Origin: Roseiarcus sp963824475
GTDB lineage: Bacteria; Pseudomonadota; Alphaproteobacteria; Rhizobiales; Beijerinckiaceae
DNA length: 64,000 nucleotides
Reading direction: 5' to 3'
Assembly (NCBI GenBank): GCA_963824475.1
Contig: CAWGPR010000003.1
Location: forward strand, 682,001-746,000
In this document: positions 25,923 to 34,819 of the stretch, one piece after another
Layout: each line of letters starts with the position of its first letter
How positions within the stretch are numbered: the stretch's first letter is position 1
Notes under the pieces: model-generated
What the model was told of the DNA's origin: nothing
Databases searched by the model: none
Seen by the model: the letters and a program-made list of their open reading frames with translations, nothing else
Made by a program: the position numbers and the translations under genes

Positions 25923-26882
25923 TCACAGCCGGCCCGGCAGACCCTCGGCCTCGGGCCAATATTTTTGCACCAGAGCGAGAAGCTCGACAAGGAAATCGTC
26001 GCGCCGCGCCTCGAGTTCCCGGATCGAGCGGCCGGCAGCCTGCTTTTCGCATCCGTCCGCAACCTTGTCGATCAGCTCTTCGGTCAGTTCGGGGGCGACG
26101 AGCCTCGTCCAGGGCAGTTTCAGCGCCGGGCCGAACTGATGCAGCATATGGCGCATGCCCCCTTCCCCGCCGGCCAGATGGAAGGTGAGGAACGTGCCCA
26201 TCAGCGACCAGCGCAAACCGCAGCCGTATACAACAGCGGCGTCGACCTCCTCGGTGGTGGCGACGTCGTCGTTGACCAGCCACAACGCCTCGCGCCACAG
26301 CGCCTCCATCAGCCGATCGGCGATGAAGCCGACGATTTCCTTACGCACCGGAAGCGGACGCATGGCGACCGAGTTATAAAACTCTGTGGCGCTGTCGATC
26401 GTTTCGGACGCAGTTCGCTCGCCGCCGACCAGCTCCACCAGTGGCAAGAGGTAGACGGGGTTGAACGGATGGCCAACTAGCATCCGCTCGGGCCTGCTCA
26501 TTTTTGCCGAAAGGAGCGTCGGCAATAGGCCAGAAGTTGAGGAGGCGATGATCGCGGTCGGATTGGCGGCGTCGATGTCGGCGAGCAGGTCCTGTTTCAG
26601 CGTTTCGCGCTCGGGCGCGCTCTCCTGAACAAGATCGGCGTCCGCGACGCAATCCGCGAGCTTGGCGTGAAAAGTGAGTCGTGAAGGACTGGCGCCGGAG
26701 GCGAGGCCCCGGCGGCTCATCGCCGGCCATGCGGCGTCGATCGCGGCCCGGGCTTTCCTCTCTGCATTGGGTGCCGGATCCCACGCGGCGACGTCGAGGC
26801 CCGCGCCAAGAAACCGGGCCGCCCAACCCGACCCGATAACGCCGGCGCCGACCACGGCTGTGCGCTCGACTGGCTTCGCCAT
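25923..26882 (-). CDS. cdhA: L-carnitine dehydrogenase
   Basis: A 319-residue member of the 3-hydroxyacyl-CoA dehydrogenase family. It has the NAD-binding motif VVGAGVIGSGWAARFLGAGL and the catalytic region SSTSGLLPT ... GHPFNPVYLLPLVELVGG. Single-domain members of this length with this N-terminus oxidise L-carnitine to 3-dehydrocarnitine with NAD+. The start at 26882 (MAKPVERTAV) follows a plausible GGAGGATCG ribosome-binding site. It is 26 bp after the BKACE gene and 21 bp before the thioesterase. Confidence 0.88.
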   Translation of the reverse strand: MAKPVERTAVVGAGVIGSGWAARFLGAGLDVAAWDPAPNAERKARAAIDAAWPAMSRRGLASGASPSRLTFHAKLADCVADADLVQESAPERETLKQDLLADIDAANPTAIIASSTSGLLPTLLSAKMSRPERMLVGHPFNPVYLLPLVELVGGERTASETIDSATEFYNSVAMRPLPVRKEIVGFIADRLMEALWREALWLVNDDVATTEEVDAAVVYGCGLRWSLMGTFLTFHLAGGEGGMRHMLHQFGPALKLPWTRLVAPELTEELIDKVADGCEKQAAGRSIRELEARRDDFLVELLALVQKYWPEAEGLPGRL

Positions 26883-26908
26883 GCGATCCTCCCGATGGGG
26901 CGCGCCCT

Positions 26909-27790
26909 TTAGGTCTGCCGCTTGAGGCCGAGCCTGGCGCGCGCCTCGGCGGGCGTCACGATCGAAGCGCCCATGCGTTCGACGATCTCGCGGGCGCGAT
27001 TGACCAGCGCGCCGTTGGTCGCCGCCACGCCGCGCTCGAGCCAGATGTTGTCCTCGAGGCCGACCCGCACATGACCGCCGAGCAAGACCGCCTGGGCAAC
27101 GAACGGCATCTGCATCCGGCCGATGGCGAAGCTGGCCCAGTTGGCGCCCGCGGGCAGATGGTTGCGCATCGTCAGCATCGCTTCGGTCGTGGCCTCGGCG
27201 CCCCAGGGAATGCCGAGGCAGAGCTGGAACATGGGCGGCGGGTCGATGAGGCCCTCGGCGATGAGCTGCTTGGCGAGCCAGAGGTGTCCAAGCTCGAAAC
27301 ATTCGATCTCCGGCTTAACCCCCACCGCCTGGACGCGCCGCGCCATCTCGCGCAGGACCCCTGCGGTCGCCAGGAACGCCCCGTCGCCAAAATTGAGCGA
27401 GCCGCAATCGAGGGTGCAAATCTCGGGCTTAAGCTCCTCGACATGGGCGACGCGCTCGCTCGCGTCCGCCATGTCGGTGCCCGGCCCGCCCGAGGCCGGG
27501 TGGGAGGGATCGAAGACAAAATCACCGCCCATGCCGGCGGTGAGATTGATGATGACATCGACGCCAGAGGCGCGGATCAAGCTGACCGTCTCGCGGTAAA
27601 GCTTCTGATCGCGCGCAGGCTTGCCGCTCTTGGGATCGCGCACATGGAGATGCACGATCGCCGCGCCCGCCGCATGCGCCTCGAGCGCCAACTCGGCGAT
27701 CTGGCCCGGCGTCACTGGAATCGCCGGGTGCTTGCCGACCGTGTCGCCGGCGCCGGTCACGGCGCAGGAAATGATGACGTTGGCGTTCAA
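26909..27790 (-). CDS. cdhC: BKACE-family beta-keto acid cleavage enzyme (3-dehydrocarnitine cleavage)
   Basis: A 293-residue TIM-barrel enzyme of the 3-keto-5-aminohexanoate cleavage family. The Zn-binding HLHVRDPKSGKP and the conserved GGHVRVGLEDN are present. With acetyl-CoA it should split 3-dehydrocarnitine to acetoacetate and betainyl-CoA. I chose a TTG start at 27788-27790 because GAGGGGG lies six bases upstream and family homology begins there (NANVIISCAVTGAGD). Longer in-frame starts give an unrelated basic leader. Confidence 0.88.
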   Translation of the reverse strand: MNANVIISCAVTGAGDTVGKHPAIPVTPGQIAELALEAHAAGAAIVHLHVRDPKSGKPARDQKLYRETVSLIRASGVDVIINLTAGMGGDFVFDPSHPASGGPGTDMADASERVAHVEELKPEICTLDCGSLNFGDGAFLATAGVLREMARRVQAVGVKPEIECFELGHLWLAKQLIAEGLIDPPPMFQLCLGIPWGAEATTEAMLTMRNHLPAGANWASFAIGRMQMPFVAQAVLLGGHVRVGLEDNIWLERGVAATNGALVNRAREIVERMGASIVTPAEARARLGLKRQT

Positions 27791-27934
27791 ATTTCCCCCT
27801 CGCCGGCTTTTAGCGACTTTGCGCGATGGCGTTCGGCGGCGCAAGACGACGCCTCAACTGGTCATGTCTGCCTGGGCTCCGACCCGTGCGGTTGGTTTCC
27901 GTGAATTTGATGCGAATTTTGCTCCAAGGCCTTG

Positions 27935-27994
27935 CATTATGATGGTTGGTATAGCACTATTGATTTTAATATAGCATATCATGATATATAAAAC
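27935..27994 (+). promoter_or_regulatory. AT-rich promoter region of the XRE-Ehr operon
   Basis: The bases before the ATG at 27995 are unusually AT-rich for this genome and contain TTGATTTTAATATAGCATAT and a palindrome-like ATATCATGATATAT just before the start. This is the only clear promoter-like stretch upstream of the hydrogenase-like cluster. The palindrome is a candidate operator for the small XRE repressor encoded next; this is inference. Confidence 0.4.
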
Positions 27995-28249
27995 ATGATA
28001 ACTGCGACCCAGCTTCGCGCCTCGCGAGCGCTTCTCGGCATCGATCAGCGCAAGCTCGCCAAGCTGTCAGGGCTGTCGTTGCCAACTATCCAACGCATGG
28101 AAGCAAGCGAGGAAGTGATCCGCGGCAATGTCGACTCTCTGATGAAACTCGTGGCGGCTCTCGACACGGCGGGGATTGAGCTGATCTCCGACAACGCTGC
28201 GAGCTCCGCGGGCGGCCGCGGCGTGCGGCTAAAGAGGACCGCGCCTTGA
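27995..28249 (+). CDS. Small XRE-family DNA-binding protein
   Basis: An 84-residue protein, mostly a helix-turn-helix: TATQLRASRALLGIDQRKLA, then LSGLSLPTIQRMEAS. Such single-domain regulators usually repress nearby genes. Its TGA stop overlaps the TTG start of the next gene (TTGA), so it is translationally coupled to the complex-I-like cluster and is probably its regulator. Confidence 0.85.
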   Translation: MITATQLRASRALLGIDQRKLAKLSGLSLPTIQRMEASEEVIRGNVDSLMKLVAALDTAGIELISDNAASSAGGRGVRLKRTAP

Positions 28250-30255
28250 CGCTGAGTCTGCTCCTCGGCTGCGTGGGTCTCCTCTTCGGCGTCGTAGTGC
28301 TGGCCATCGCGATTGGCCGATCGCCGGCGGCCACGTCGGTGGTCTACGGATTGTGTTTGGCCGCGTCGCTCGTGTCTTGCGCAGCCGGCGCCGCTCAACT
28401 GCTCGACGGATCGGCGCCGGTGACCCGTGTGCTGCCGCTCGGCGTTCCATGGCTCGGCGCTCATGTGCGTCTCGATGCACTGTCCGCCTACTTTCTCGCG
28501 GTCGTTGGATTGGGCTCGTTCGCGGCGAGCCTGTTTGCGCTCGGTTACGGACAGCACGAAGAAGCGCCGCAGCGGGTGTTGCCGTTCTATCCCGCCTTTC
28601 TGGCTGGCATGAATCTCGTTCTTATTGCCGACGACGCCTTCACCTTCTTGGTGTCGTGGGAATTCATGTCTCTGTCATCATGGGCGCTGGTGATGGCGCA
28701 TCACCGCAACCCAGACAACGTTCGCGCCGGTTACGTCTATCTTGTGATGGCGGGCTTCGGCACGCTCGCGCTGCTGCTCGCGTTCGGTCTCATGGCGGGT
28801 CCAGACGGGGGCTACGCCTTCATGGACATCCGCGAGAGACATCCGTCGGCGGCGCTCGGCGCGCTCGTTTTGATCCTCACGCTCGCAGGCGCCGGCTCCA
28901 AGGCAGGCCTCGTGCCGCTTCATGTCTGGTTGCCGCTCGCCCACCCGGCCGCGCCAAGCCATGTTTCGGCGCTGATGAGCGGCGTGATGACCAAGGTCGC
29001 CGTCTACGGATTCGTGAGAATCATATTTGATCTGGTCGGCCCGCCCGCCTGGTGGTGGAGCATGCTCGTGCTCGCCCTCGGCGGCGTGACCGCGGTGATG
29101 GGCGTGCTCTATGCGCTGATGCAGCACGACCTTAAACGTTTGCTTGCCTATCATACGGTTGAGAATATCGGGATCATCTTCATTGGGCTCGGGCTCGCGC
29201 TCGCATTCAAGGCGCATGGCATGGCCTTGGCCGCCGCATTGGCGATGACGGCCGCCCTGCTGCATGTCCTCAACCATTCGGTTTTCAAGAGCTTGCTGTT
29301 TTTCGGGGCTGGCGCTGTCCTTGCCGCAACTGGCGAGCGCGATATGGAGCACCTTGGCGGGCTCATCCGCGGCATGCCGCAGACCGCCTTCGCGTTTCTT
29401 GTCGGCTGCGCCGCGATTTCGGCCTTGCCGCCGCTCAACGGCTTTGTGTCGGAGTGGCTCACTTTCCAGGCGATTTTGCTGAGCCCGCAGTTGCCGTCCT
29501 GGGGCCTCAAGCTTCTCGTGCCAGCTGTCGGAGCGCTGCTCGCGCTGTCCGCGGCGCTTGCCGCCGCCTGCTTCGTCAAGGCGTTCGGCGTGACATTCCT
29601 CGGCCGCCCCCGCGCCCCAGCTGCCGAGCGCGCGCGGGAAACGGACCGGCTCTCGCTCGCCGCGATGTTCTTCCTTGCCGTGCTTTGCCTGATCGTGGGC
29701 GTTGTGCCCGGGTTGTTCATTGATGCGCTCGCGCCGGTCGTGCAGGCATTAGCCGGCGCCCGCATGCCGGTGCAGGTTGGCGTCGAGTGGCTTTCGATCG
29801 TGCCCATCGCCGAGAGCCGCAGTTCCTACAACGGACTGCTCGTTTTCCTGTTCATGGTCACTTCGGGCACGCTTGCCGCGTTCGCGATCCATCGGCTAGC
29901 GTCCGACAGGCTCCGGCGTGCGCCAGCCTGGGATTGCGGCTATCCCGATCTGAGCCCGGTTACGGAATACACCGCATCGAGCTTCGCACAACCGATACGG
30001 CGCGTGTTCGGCACGGTCGTGTTCCGCGCCCGCGAGCACATCGAGATGCCCGCGCCGGGGGACATGCGTCCGGCCCGGCTGACCGTCGAGTTGCACGATC
30101 TGGTCTGGGAGGCGCTCTACGCGCCCGTCGCCAGCGCCGTGGGCTTCGCAGCCGACAAGCTCAACACCCTGCAATTCCTAACCATCCGTCAATTCCTGAG
30201 CCTGGTCTTCGCCGCCCTTGTGATCTTATTGGGGGCGCTGGCGATATGGCCGTAA
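28246..30255 (+). CDS. Ehr/hydrogenase-4 membrane subunit, HyfB-like antiporter-type protein
   Basis: A 669-residue integral membrane protein of the proton-translocating Mrp/NuoL family. It keeps the functional Glu in VSWEFMSLSSW and Lys in AGSKAGLVPLHVWLPLAHPA and MSGVMTKVAVYGF. It starts at TTG 28246, overlapping the stop of the regulator gene. As the first structural gene of the cluster it would form part of the proton-pumping arm. The order B-C-E-F-G-I with no D gene and no maturation genes is as in Ehr clusters. Confidence 0.88.
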   Translation: MTLSLLLGCVGLLFGVVVLAIAIGRSPAATSVVYGLCLAASLVSCAAGAAQLLDGSAPVTRVLPLGVPWLGAHVRLDALSAYFLAVVGLGSFAASLFALGYGQHEEAPQRVLPFYPAFLAGMNLVLIADDAFTFLVSWEFMSLSSWALVMAHHRNPDNVRAGYVYLVMAGFGTLALLLAFGLMAGPDGGYAFMDIRERHPSAALGALVLILTLAGAGSKAGLVPLHVWLPLAHPAAPSHVSALMSGVMTKVAVYGFVRIIFDLVGPPAWWWSMLVLALGGVTAVMGVLYALMQHDLKRLLAYHTVENIGIIFIGLGLALAFKAHGMALAAALAMTAALLHVLNHSVFKSLLFFGAGAVLAATGERDMEHLGGLIRGMPQTAFAFLVGCAAISALPPLNGFVSEWLTFQAILLSPQLPSWGLKLLVPAVGALLALSAALAAACFVKAFGVTFLGRPRAPAAERARETDRLSLAAMFFLAVLCLIVGVVPGLFIDALAPVVQALAGARMPVQVGVEWLSIVPIAESRSSYNGLLVFLFMVTSGTLAAFAIHRLASDRLRRAPAWDCGYPDLSPVTEYTASSFAQPIRRVFGTVVFRAREHIEMPAPGDMRPARLTVELHDLVWEALYAPVASAVGFAADKLNTLQFLTIRQFLSLVFAALVILLGALAIWP

Positions 30256-31202
30256 TCCTCGATCTCGCCGTACAGGGCGTGCAGATGCTCCTGGTGCTGC
30301 TGCTGGCGCCGCTGCTCACCGGTCTCGTGCGCAAGGTGAAGGCGCGGCTCATGCGCCGGCGCGGGCCGCCGCTGATCCAGCCCTATCTCGATCTCGTGCG
30401 TCTCATGCGCAAGGAGGTCGTTTTGGCGGAAAGCGCCTCATGGCTGTTCCGCGTCATCCCTTACCTCGTCTTCGCCGCTACCTGGGTTGCAGCCTCATTG
30501 GTGCCGACCTTCCGCGCCGGCCTTCTGTTCTCATGGTCGGCTGATCTCATCGCCATCATCGCGCTTCTCGGCAGCGCACGCTTCTTTCTGGCGCTAGCCG
30601 GAATGGATGTCGGCACGAGCTTCGGCGGCATCGGGTCCAGCCGCGAAGTGATGATCGCCTCGCTCGCCGAGCCGGCGATGATCATGGTCGTCTTCACGCT
30701 CGCGCTGGTCGCCGGCTCGACGCAGCTTTCTACCATCGCGGGCGCGCTCCTCTATTCCGAGGTCGGGCTGCGCGTCTCGCTTGGGCTCGCGCTCTTCGCC
30801 CTCATCATGGTCGCGATCGCCGAGAATGCGCGCATTCCGGTCGACAATCCGGCGACGCACCTTGAACTCACCATGGTCCATGAGGCGATGGTGCTTGAAT
30901 ATTCAGGCCGCCACCTGGCGGTGATCGATCTCGCCGCCGAACTCAAGCTTCTGCTCTACGTTTCGCTGATCGCCTGCATCTTTGCGCCCTGGGGCATCGC
31001 GCCGCCAGATACAGACGCGAGCGCTTTGGCGCTGGGGTTCGTGAGCTACCTCGGCAAGCTTGCGGCCGGGGGGCTCCTGCTTGCGCTGTTCGAAACGTCG
31101 ATCGCGAAAATGCGCGTATTCCGCGTGCCGGAGTTCCTCGGCGCCGCCCTGATGCTCGGGCTTCTGGCCACGCTTCTGCTGTTCGTCTCGCGGAGCCTTT
31201 GA
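30246..31202 (+). CDS. Ehr/hydrogenase-4 membrane subunit, HyfC/NuoH-like
   Basis: A 318-residue membrane protein homologous to NuoH, which connects the membrane arm to the soluble module. Family features are LIQPYLDLVRLMRKE near the N-terminus and IAENARIPVDNPATHLELTMVHEAM in the middle. It starts at ATG 30246, inside the end of the preceding gene (10-bp overlap). Confidence 0.9.
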   Translation: MAVILDLAVQGVQMLLVLLLAPLLTGLVRKVKARLMRRRGPPLIQPYLDLVRLMRKEVVLAESASWLFRVIPYLVFAATWVAASLVPTFRAGLLFSWSADLIAIIALLGSARFFLALAGMDVGTSFGGIGSSREVMIASLAEPAMIMVVFTLALVAGSTQLSTIAGALLYSEVGLRVSLGLALFALIMVAIAENARIPVDNPATHLELTMVHEAMVLEYSGRHLAVIDLAAELKLLLYVSLIACIFAPWGIAPPDTDASALALGFVSYLGKLAAGGLLLALFETSIAKMRVFRVPEFLGAALMLGLLATLLLFVSRSL

Positions 31203-31864
31203 TGCGCGGACTCAATTTTGACGTCGCCCATCTACTCGCCGGATCGCTGGTGCTGATCAGCTTCCTTGAGCTCTATCAGGACCGCCTTTACGCGCTCCTC
31301 AATATCTTCGCCCTCCACGCGCTGGTGCTGGCGCTCTCTGTCGCGTGGCAAGCCTACGTACAAGACGCTCCGCATCTTTACGTTACCGCCACTATTGCGC
31401 TTGTGTTCAAGGCGATCGTCATTCCGGTCGCGCTGCACCGGATCATCGTGTCGCTCGGCATCCACCGCGAGATCGAAAAAGTGGTCGGCATCGGCGCCAC
31501 CATGCTGTTCGGCATCGGGCTGGTCGCGTTGTCGATGGTGGTGATGCTGCGGGTCACCGCCGAGGCTGGCCCCCTCGCGCGCGAGGACCTTGCCTTCGCC
31601 CTGTCGATCGTGCTCCTCGGGCTTCTGATGATGGTGACCCGGGGCAACGCCGTAAGCCAGGTGGTCGGTTTCATGTCGCTCGAAAACGGCCTCGTGCTCG
31701 CCGCGACCGGCGCGAAAGGGATGCCGCTCGTGGTCGAGATCAGCTTCGCCTTCTCGATCCTGATCGCCTTCATCGTGATCGGCATTTTCCTGTTCCGCAT
31801 CCGCGAACGCTTCGACACGGTGGACCTTGAGGCCCTCGACAGTCGCCGTGGAGAGCGGCAATGA
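31202..31864 (+). CDS. Ehr/hydrogenase-4 membrane subunit, HyfE-like
   Basis: A 220-residue protein with several transmembrane helices, corresponding to HyfE, whose C-terminal half resembles NuoK (MSLENGLVLAATGAKGMPLV). It starts at ATG 31202, overlapping the preceding TGA, and its own stop overlaps the next start (ATGA). Confidence 0.88.
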   Translation: MRGLNFDVAHLLAGSLVLISFLELYQDRLYALLNIFALHALVLALSVAWQAYVQDAPHLYVTATIALVFKAIVIPVALHRIIVSLGIHREIEKVVGIGATMLFGIGLVALSMVVMLRVTAEAGPLAREDLAFALSIVLLGLLMMVTRGNAVSQVVGFMSLENGLVLAATGAKGMPLVVEISFAFSILIAFIVIGIFLFRIRERFDTVDLEALDSRRGERQ

Positions 31865-33300
31865 GTTTCAACCCCGTGGCTGCGGTCCTGATCATCCCAG
31901 CGGTGGCGGCGGCGTTGCTGGCCATGCTGCCGGGCTATTGGCTCTCGGCGCAACTCAATGTGATTGCGGCGCTCGGCACGTTCCTTGTGGCGCTCTGGCT
32001 GCTCTTCAACCGGCCGCCGGGCGGCCGGTATCTCCAGGTGGATGATCTCAACAACGTCTTCATCGTGCTCACCACCTTCGTGGGCTTCACCACCAGCGCC
32101 TTCAGCGCGAGCTATATCGGCCACGAACTGGAAAACGGACGGCTGACGCCAAGATTCCTGCGGTTTTATCACGCGATGTACCAGGTCCTGATGTTCGCGA
32201 TGAATCTTGCGCTCATCGCGAACAATATCGGCGTGATGTGGGTCGCAATCGAGCTGGCGACGCTGACGACCGTGCTCATGGTCGGCATCTACCGCACGCA
32301 CGAGGCGCTCGAAGCCGCCTGGAAATACTTCATCCTCGGCAGCGTCGGCATCGCGCTTGCGCTCTTCGGCACGATCCTCGTCTACATGGCGGCCCGGCCG
32401 GTCATCGGCGAGGGCCTTGACGCCATGGTCTGGACTAACCTGCTCGCCCGGGCGTCGCAGTTCGATCCGGCGCTGCTCAACGTCGCCTTCGTGTTCCTGC
32501 TGCTCGGCTATGGCACCAAAGTGGGACTCGTGCCGCTGCATGCGTGGCTGCCCGATGCGCATGCCGAGGGACCGACGCCGATTTCCGCGGTGCTCTCGGG
32601 CCTGCTGCTCAACGTCGCGCTCTATGCGCTGTTGCGCTTCAAGATGCTGCTCGCGGCCAATCCGGACGCCCTCGCCCCCGGGCCCTTGATGGTGACGATG
32701 GGGCTCATGTCGCTCGTATTTGCGGCGTTCATGCTCTACCGGCGGCGCGACATCAAACGGCTGTTCGCCTATTCATCAATCGAGCACATGGGCATCATCG
32801 CGTTTGCCTTCGGCATGGGCGGGCCGCTGGCGAACTTCGCTGGCCTGCTGCATATGACGATGCATTCGCTGACCAAGTCGGCGATCTTCTTCGCCGTCGG
32901 CCACGTGACGCAGGTCAAGGGTACGCAGCAGATCGCCAAGATGGGCGGTTTGACCGAATCCAACCCGGTTCTTGGATGGGGCTTGGTGCTCGGCGTCGTC
33001 GCAATCGCCGGGCTGCCGCCGCTCGGAATCTTCATGAGCGAATTCCTGGTGGTGACTTCGACTTTCGCGCGCCAGCCATGGCTCGCAATCGTTCTCGTAT
33101 TTGGCATCCTCACTGGAATCGGGGCGCTGTTCCTGCAACTCAATCACGTCGCATTCGGCGAACCGCGCGGCGCCAACGCCGAAGCGAAGGCCTCCTACGC
33201 GCCAATGTTCGCGCATCTCGCGCTGGTGGCGGTCGCGGGCGTCTATATGCCGCCAGCGCTCGTTTCTTGGTTCCAGCACGTCGCGAAGCTGCTCGGATAG
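31861..33300 (+). CDS. Ehr/hydrogenase-4 membrane subunit, HyfF-like antiporter-type protein
   Basis: A 479-residue second antiporter-like subunit (NuoN/HyfF type) with WVAIELATLTTVLMVG and GTKVGLVPLHAWLPDAHAEG, which carry the conserved Glu and Lys of the proton channel. It overlaps its upstream neighbour by ATGA and ends 4 bp before the large-subunit gene. Confidence 0.9.
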   Translation: MSFNPVAAVLIIPAVAAALLAMLPGYWLSAQLNVIAALGTFLVALWLLFNRPPGGRYLQVDDLNNVFIVLTTFVGFTTSAFSASYIGHELENGRLTPRFLRFYHAMYQVLMFAMNLALIANNIGVMWVAIELATLTTVLMVGIYRTHEALEAAWKYFILGSVGIALALFGTILVYMAARPVIGEGLDAMVWTNLLARASQFDPALLNVAFVFLLLGYGTKVGLVPLHAWLPDAHAEGPTPISAVLSGLLLNVALYALLRFKMLLAANPDALAPGPLMVTMGLMSLVFAAFMLYRRRDIKRLFAYSSIEHMGIIAFAFGMGGPLANFAGLLHMTMHSLTKSAIFFAVGHVTQVKGTQQIAKMGGLTESNPVLGWGLVLGVVAIAGLPPLGIFMSEFLVVTSTFARQPWLAIVLVFGILTGIGALFLQLNHVAFGEPRGANAEAKASYAPMFAHLALVAVAGVYMPPALVSWFQHVAKLLG

Positions 33301-33304
33301 CGCG

Positions 33305-34810
33305 ATGGCTCTGATCGACAAGATTGGCGGCTCGAAAGTCGACCCTCATCGTCCTTGGCCTCGCCTCGTGGTGAACGAGGCCGGCTGGCGCGCCGTGGCC
33401 CGGGAATTGTCGGCCGGCCGCCTGACGCTGCTTGGCTTGTGGGGCGAGCCACACGCTGCACATATGGCCGTGCTTGACGAGGAGACGGCCGAGATCGCCG
33501 TCGTGACAATCGAATGCCCGGAAGGATCGTTTCCCTCAATCGGCGCGCTACATCCGCCCGCCATCCGGCTGGAACGCGCTCTGCGAGACCTTTACGGACT
33601 GATCCCGGAGGGCCTTCCGGACGCGCGGGCGTGGCTTGACCATGGATCTTGGGGCGTGCGGCGCCCGCTCGGCGCCTGCGACGATTGGGATCAGAAGCCG
33701 CAGCCCTATGCTTTTCTGCCCGCGGAGGGCGAGAGCCTGCATCAGATTCCGGTCGGACCTGTTCATGCCGGGATCATCGAGCCCGGCCACTTCCGGTTCA
33801 CCGCCAACGGCGAAACCGTTGTACGGCTTGAGGAGCGGTTGGGCTACGTCCACAAGGGCATCGACTCGCTGATGACCGGAGCGCCGCTCGACAAAGCGGC
33901 GCGGATCGCGGGCCGCACATCGGGCGATAGCACCGTGGCCTACGCTCTCGCCTTCGCCCGGGCGGTCGAGGCCGCGCTGGGAATCGAGGCGCCCCCGCGG
34001 GCGGCCTATCTGCGCGCATTGATGGCCGAGCTCGAACGCCTCGCCAATCACCTGGGCGATATCGGCGCCATCTGCAACGACGCCGCGTTTGCGCTCATGC
34101 ATGCGCAATGCGGCATTCTTCGCGAACGCGTCCTGCGCGCCGCAGACGCGTGCTTCGGCCATCGCCTGATGATGGACCGTGTTGTTCCCGGGGGCGTGAG
34201 CCACGACCTTCCGGCCCAGGGAGCTTCAAACCTGCGCGCGTTGCTCGACGAGCTGCGGCGGGTTTTCCCCCGGCTGGTCGAGCTTTACGACAACACCGCC
34301 TCCTTGCAGGACCGCACGGCCACGACCGGCGTCCTGCGAGCGGAACTCGCGCGGCAATTCGGCGCCGGCGGTTTTGTCGGTCGCGCCAGCGGCCGCGCTT
34401 TCGACGCCCGCAGGCGGCCCGGCTATTCGCCCTACGATCAGCTCGAATTCGACGTGGCGCGCTTCGATGCAGGCGATGTGAATGCGCGCGTCTGGGTCCG
34501 TATCCGCGAGGTTGAGCAGAGCATGAATCTCATCGAGCAGATTCTGCGCCGCATGCCAGCCGGACCGATCAAGATCGAGACTGACGCCGAAGGACGGTCC
34601 GCCGAAGGCATGGGTTTGGTCGAAGGGTTCCGCGGCGACGTGCTGGCGTGGGTCAGAATCGACAATGGTCGGATCGCGCGCTGCTGCCTGCGTGACCCGT
34701 CCTGGTTCCAGTGGCCGCTGCTCGAGGCGGTCATCGAGGGCAACATCGTCGCCGACTTTCCACTCTGCAACAAGTCGTTCAATTGTTCGTACTCGGGACA
34801 TGATCTCTAG
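33305..34810 (+). CDS. Ehr large subunit, NuoCD/HyfG-like, lacking NiFe ligands
   Basis: A 501-residue protein: a short NuoC-like N-terminal domain followed by a NuoD/NiFe-large-subunit domain (FTANGETVVRLEERLGYVHK). In group 4 hydrogenases the metal is bound by two CxxC motifs. Here the first is ARIAGRTSGDS (Ala202 and Thr205 at the Cys positions) and the second is FNCSYSGHDL (Ser495 and Gly498). All four ligands are missing, so no NiFe centre can form. This is the hallmark of Ehr (energy-converting hydrogenase-related) complexes, whose electron donor is uncertain. Confidence 0.9.
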   Translation: MALIDKIGGSKVDPHRPWPRLVVNEAGWRAVARELSAGRLTLLGLWGEPHAAHMAVLDEETAEIAVVTIECPEGSFPSIGALHPPAIRLERALRDLYGLIPEGLPDARAWLDHGSWGVRRPLGACDDWDQKPQPYAFLPAEGESLHQIPVGPVHAGIIEPGHFRFTANGETVVRLEERLGYVHKGIDSLMTGAPLDKAARIAGRTSGDSTVAYALAFARAVEAALGIEAPPRAAYLRALMAELERLANHLGDIGAICNDAAFALMHAQCGILRERVLRAADACFGHRLMMDRVVPGGVSHDLPAQGASNLRALLDELRRVFPRLVELYDNTASLQDRTATTGVLRAELARQFGAGGFVGRASGRAFDARRRPGYSPYDQLEFDVARFDAGDVNARVWVRIREVEQSMNLIEQILRRMPAGPIKIETDAEGRSAEGMGLVEGFRGDVLAWVRIDNGRIARCCLRDPSWFQWPLLEAVIEGNIVADFPLCNKSFNCSYSGHDL

Positions 34811-34819
34811 GCCGTCGCG

